Source: Podila epigama
Taxonomy: Eukaryota; Mortierellomycota; Mortierellomycetes; Mortierellales; Mortierellaceae
Length of the DNA stretch: 24,600 nucleotides
Direction of reading: 5' to 3'
Assembly: GCA_015679605.1 (NCBI GenBank)
Contig: JAAAVE010000203.1
Coordinates: 2,177 to 26,776, forward strand
Of the stretch, positions 24,043-24,600 are shown one piece after another. Made by a program: the position numbers and the translations under genes. How positions within the stretch are numbered: the first letter of the stretch is position 1; the number at the start of each line of letters is the position of its first letter. The notes beneath the pieces were generated by a model. That model saw only the letters and a list, made by a program, of their open reading frames with translations, searched no databases and was not told where the DNA came from.

Positions 24043-24352
24043 GAATCACTGTGGAGATTATAGAACGAATACAAATAACAAAAATAGAGAAATAGTTGAA
24101 GCTTGATGCAGGTGATGACGATGGATGGGAATACTATTTCTTTGTCAATGGTTCATTCATTCAATGCGATGAGTGTGGGTGTTTTGTCGAGGAGTGAGGA
24201 GTGAAGAAGAAAAAGAAAAAGAAGAAAAGGCATGAAGAATAAATAAAAAATAAAAAAGGCAAAAACCACAAATAAATCCAATCGTTGGATTAAATTATTA
24301 AAATATCTTGAAAACTTATTAAAAATGCATGTATTATGTTACAACTATGGAA
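24024..24352 (-). promoter_or_regulatory. Dicer promoter and leader / 3' region of the adjacent gene
   Basis: 329 bp between two minus-strand genes. The right part (24238-24325) is strongly A/T-rich with a short inverted repeat (24275-24291). The left part is mixed sequence with a short G/A-rich run on the plus strand (24195-24235). No convincing ORF beyond the small one overlapping the Dicer ATG. Confidence 0.55.
24275..24291. repeat. 7-bp inverted repeat with 3-bp spacer
   Basis: AATCCAA / TCG / TTGGATT. It includes a CCAAT pentamer (24278-24282, plus strand). It lies about 250 bp upstream of the Dicer ATG and about 60 bp past the stop of the neighbouring gene, so it could belong to either. 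Confidence 0.5.
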
Positions 24353-24561
24353 CTATGGACGATAAGATGGCGGCTGTGAAACGGATGAGGATGACTGTTG
24401 AGCAGAGGCAGAGTGCACTTGTGCAGGGTACGCTGGTGTATCGACCATATCTTCTTGTTGTTTCTGATGTGAATACGCTGGCAACTGCTCCTGTTGGTGT
24501 GACGCACTGGTAAAGTGCGTGGAGCTGGTGTGGTTGTTGTTGTTGCTGTTGTTGTTGTTGC

Positions 24562-24592
<31 letters not shown>

Positions 24593-24600
24593 ATTGCTAT
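24353..24600 (-). CDS. C-terminus of an Asn-rich protein with PPxY motif (partial)
   Basis: The minus-strand frame is open from the right edge to a TAG at 24355-24353, giving 82 residues. It starts with a Ser-interrupted poly-Asn tract (AAC codons), then Gln/Ser/Pro-rich sequence with three tyrosine motifs, LPAYS, TPAYP and a terminal QPPSYRP. PPSY fits the PPxY ligand of WW domains, and LPAY is a known weaker variant. Such motifs sit at the C-terminus of alpha-arrestin adaptors that recruit Nedd4/Rsp5 ubiquitin ligases, but also in unrelated proteins, so I do not name it. The codon pattern, Gln/Pro/Ser bias and motif at the exact terminus argue that this frame is real and that the antisense frame (24325-24513) is a shadow. 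Confidence 0.6.
24532..24600 (-). repeat. (AAC)n tract encoding poly-Asn, running off the right edge
   Basis: On the coding strand it is AAC repeats with three AGC (Ser) interruptions. It reaches to within a few bases of the window end, where AGC and AAT codons precede it. Third member of the local (AAC)n set. Confidence 0.85.

Noticed and set aside
24325-24513. 62-codon plus-strand ORF at the right edge
   Set aside because: It is antisense to a frame with Gln/Pro/Ser-rich sequence, tyrosine motifs and an open continuation to the edge. The plus frame has no recognisable feature.
19414-24600. Triplet repeat tracts as a possible CRISPR or satellite array
   Set aside because: They are pure trinucleotide microsatellites inside coding exons with no spacers.

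Overview
The window looks like a stretch of nuclear genome from an early-diverging fungus, most likely a Mortierella-type soil fungus (Mortierellomycota/Mucoromycota). The lineage is an inference. It rests on compact intergenic spaces, about 30 short introns (63-180 nt with one exception) with GTAAGT-like donors and CTAAC/CTGAC-like branch sites, frequent (AAC)n triplet repeats inside genes, and a gene set that animals keep but many Dikarya lack (DHX33, WDFY3/Alfy, JMJD7) beside a full-length Dicer. I see no rRNA, tRNA, CRISPR array or transposon.

Layout, left to right. (1) Nt 117-2247, + strand: 3' part of a DEAH-box RNA helicase of the DHX33 type. Its N-terminus lies off the left edge. (2) Nt 2248-3059: gene-free, low-complexity promoter and 5' leader. 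(3) Nt 3060-16258, + strand: one giant gene of 22 exons encoding about 3,445 residues, the fungal orthologue of WDFY3/Alfy (ARM-like N-terminal half, ConA-like domain, PH-BEACH, WD40, C-terminal FYVE). My exon model keeps one reading frame throughout and totals a multiple of three. It includes an 18-nt microexon and a GC-AG intron. (4) Nt 16566-18277, + strand: JMJD7-type JmjC lysyl hydroxylase, 4 exons and 427 residues, also with a GC-AG intron. (5) Nt 24023-18399, - strand: Dicer, 5 exons and about 1,673 residues, convergent with JMJD7 (121 bp between stop codons). (6) Nt 24600-24353, - strand: C-terminal end of an Asn-rich protein with a PPxY motif, running off the right edge.

The genes do not form an operon or a known cluster. 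They act in RNA metabolism (DHX33, Dicer), selective autophagy or vesicle traffic (WDFY3) and protein hydroxylation (JMJD7). The most unusual signals are these: a Dicer with a roughly 220-residue N-terminal low-complexity extension carrying a 15-nt/5-residue minisatellite; three (AAC)n tracts within 5.2 kb that are translated in three different frames as Gln, Thr and Asn; two introns with identical GCAAGT donors in adjacent genes; a FYVE finger that keeps its eight cysteines but lacks the usual lipid-binding residues; and a short upstream ORF overlapping the Dicer start codon. I found no convincing evidence of an entirely new multi-gene system.
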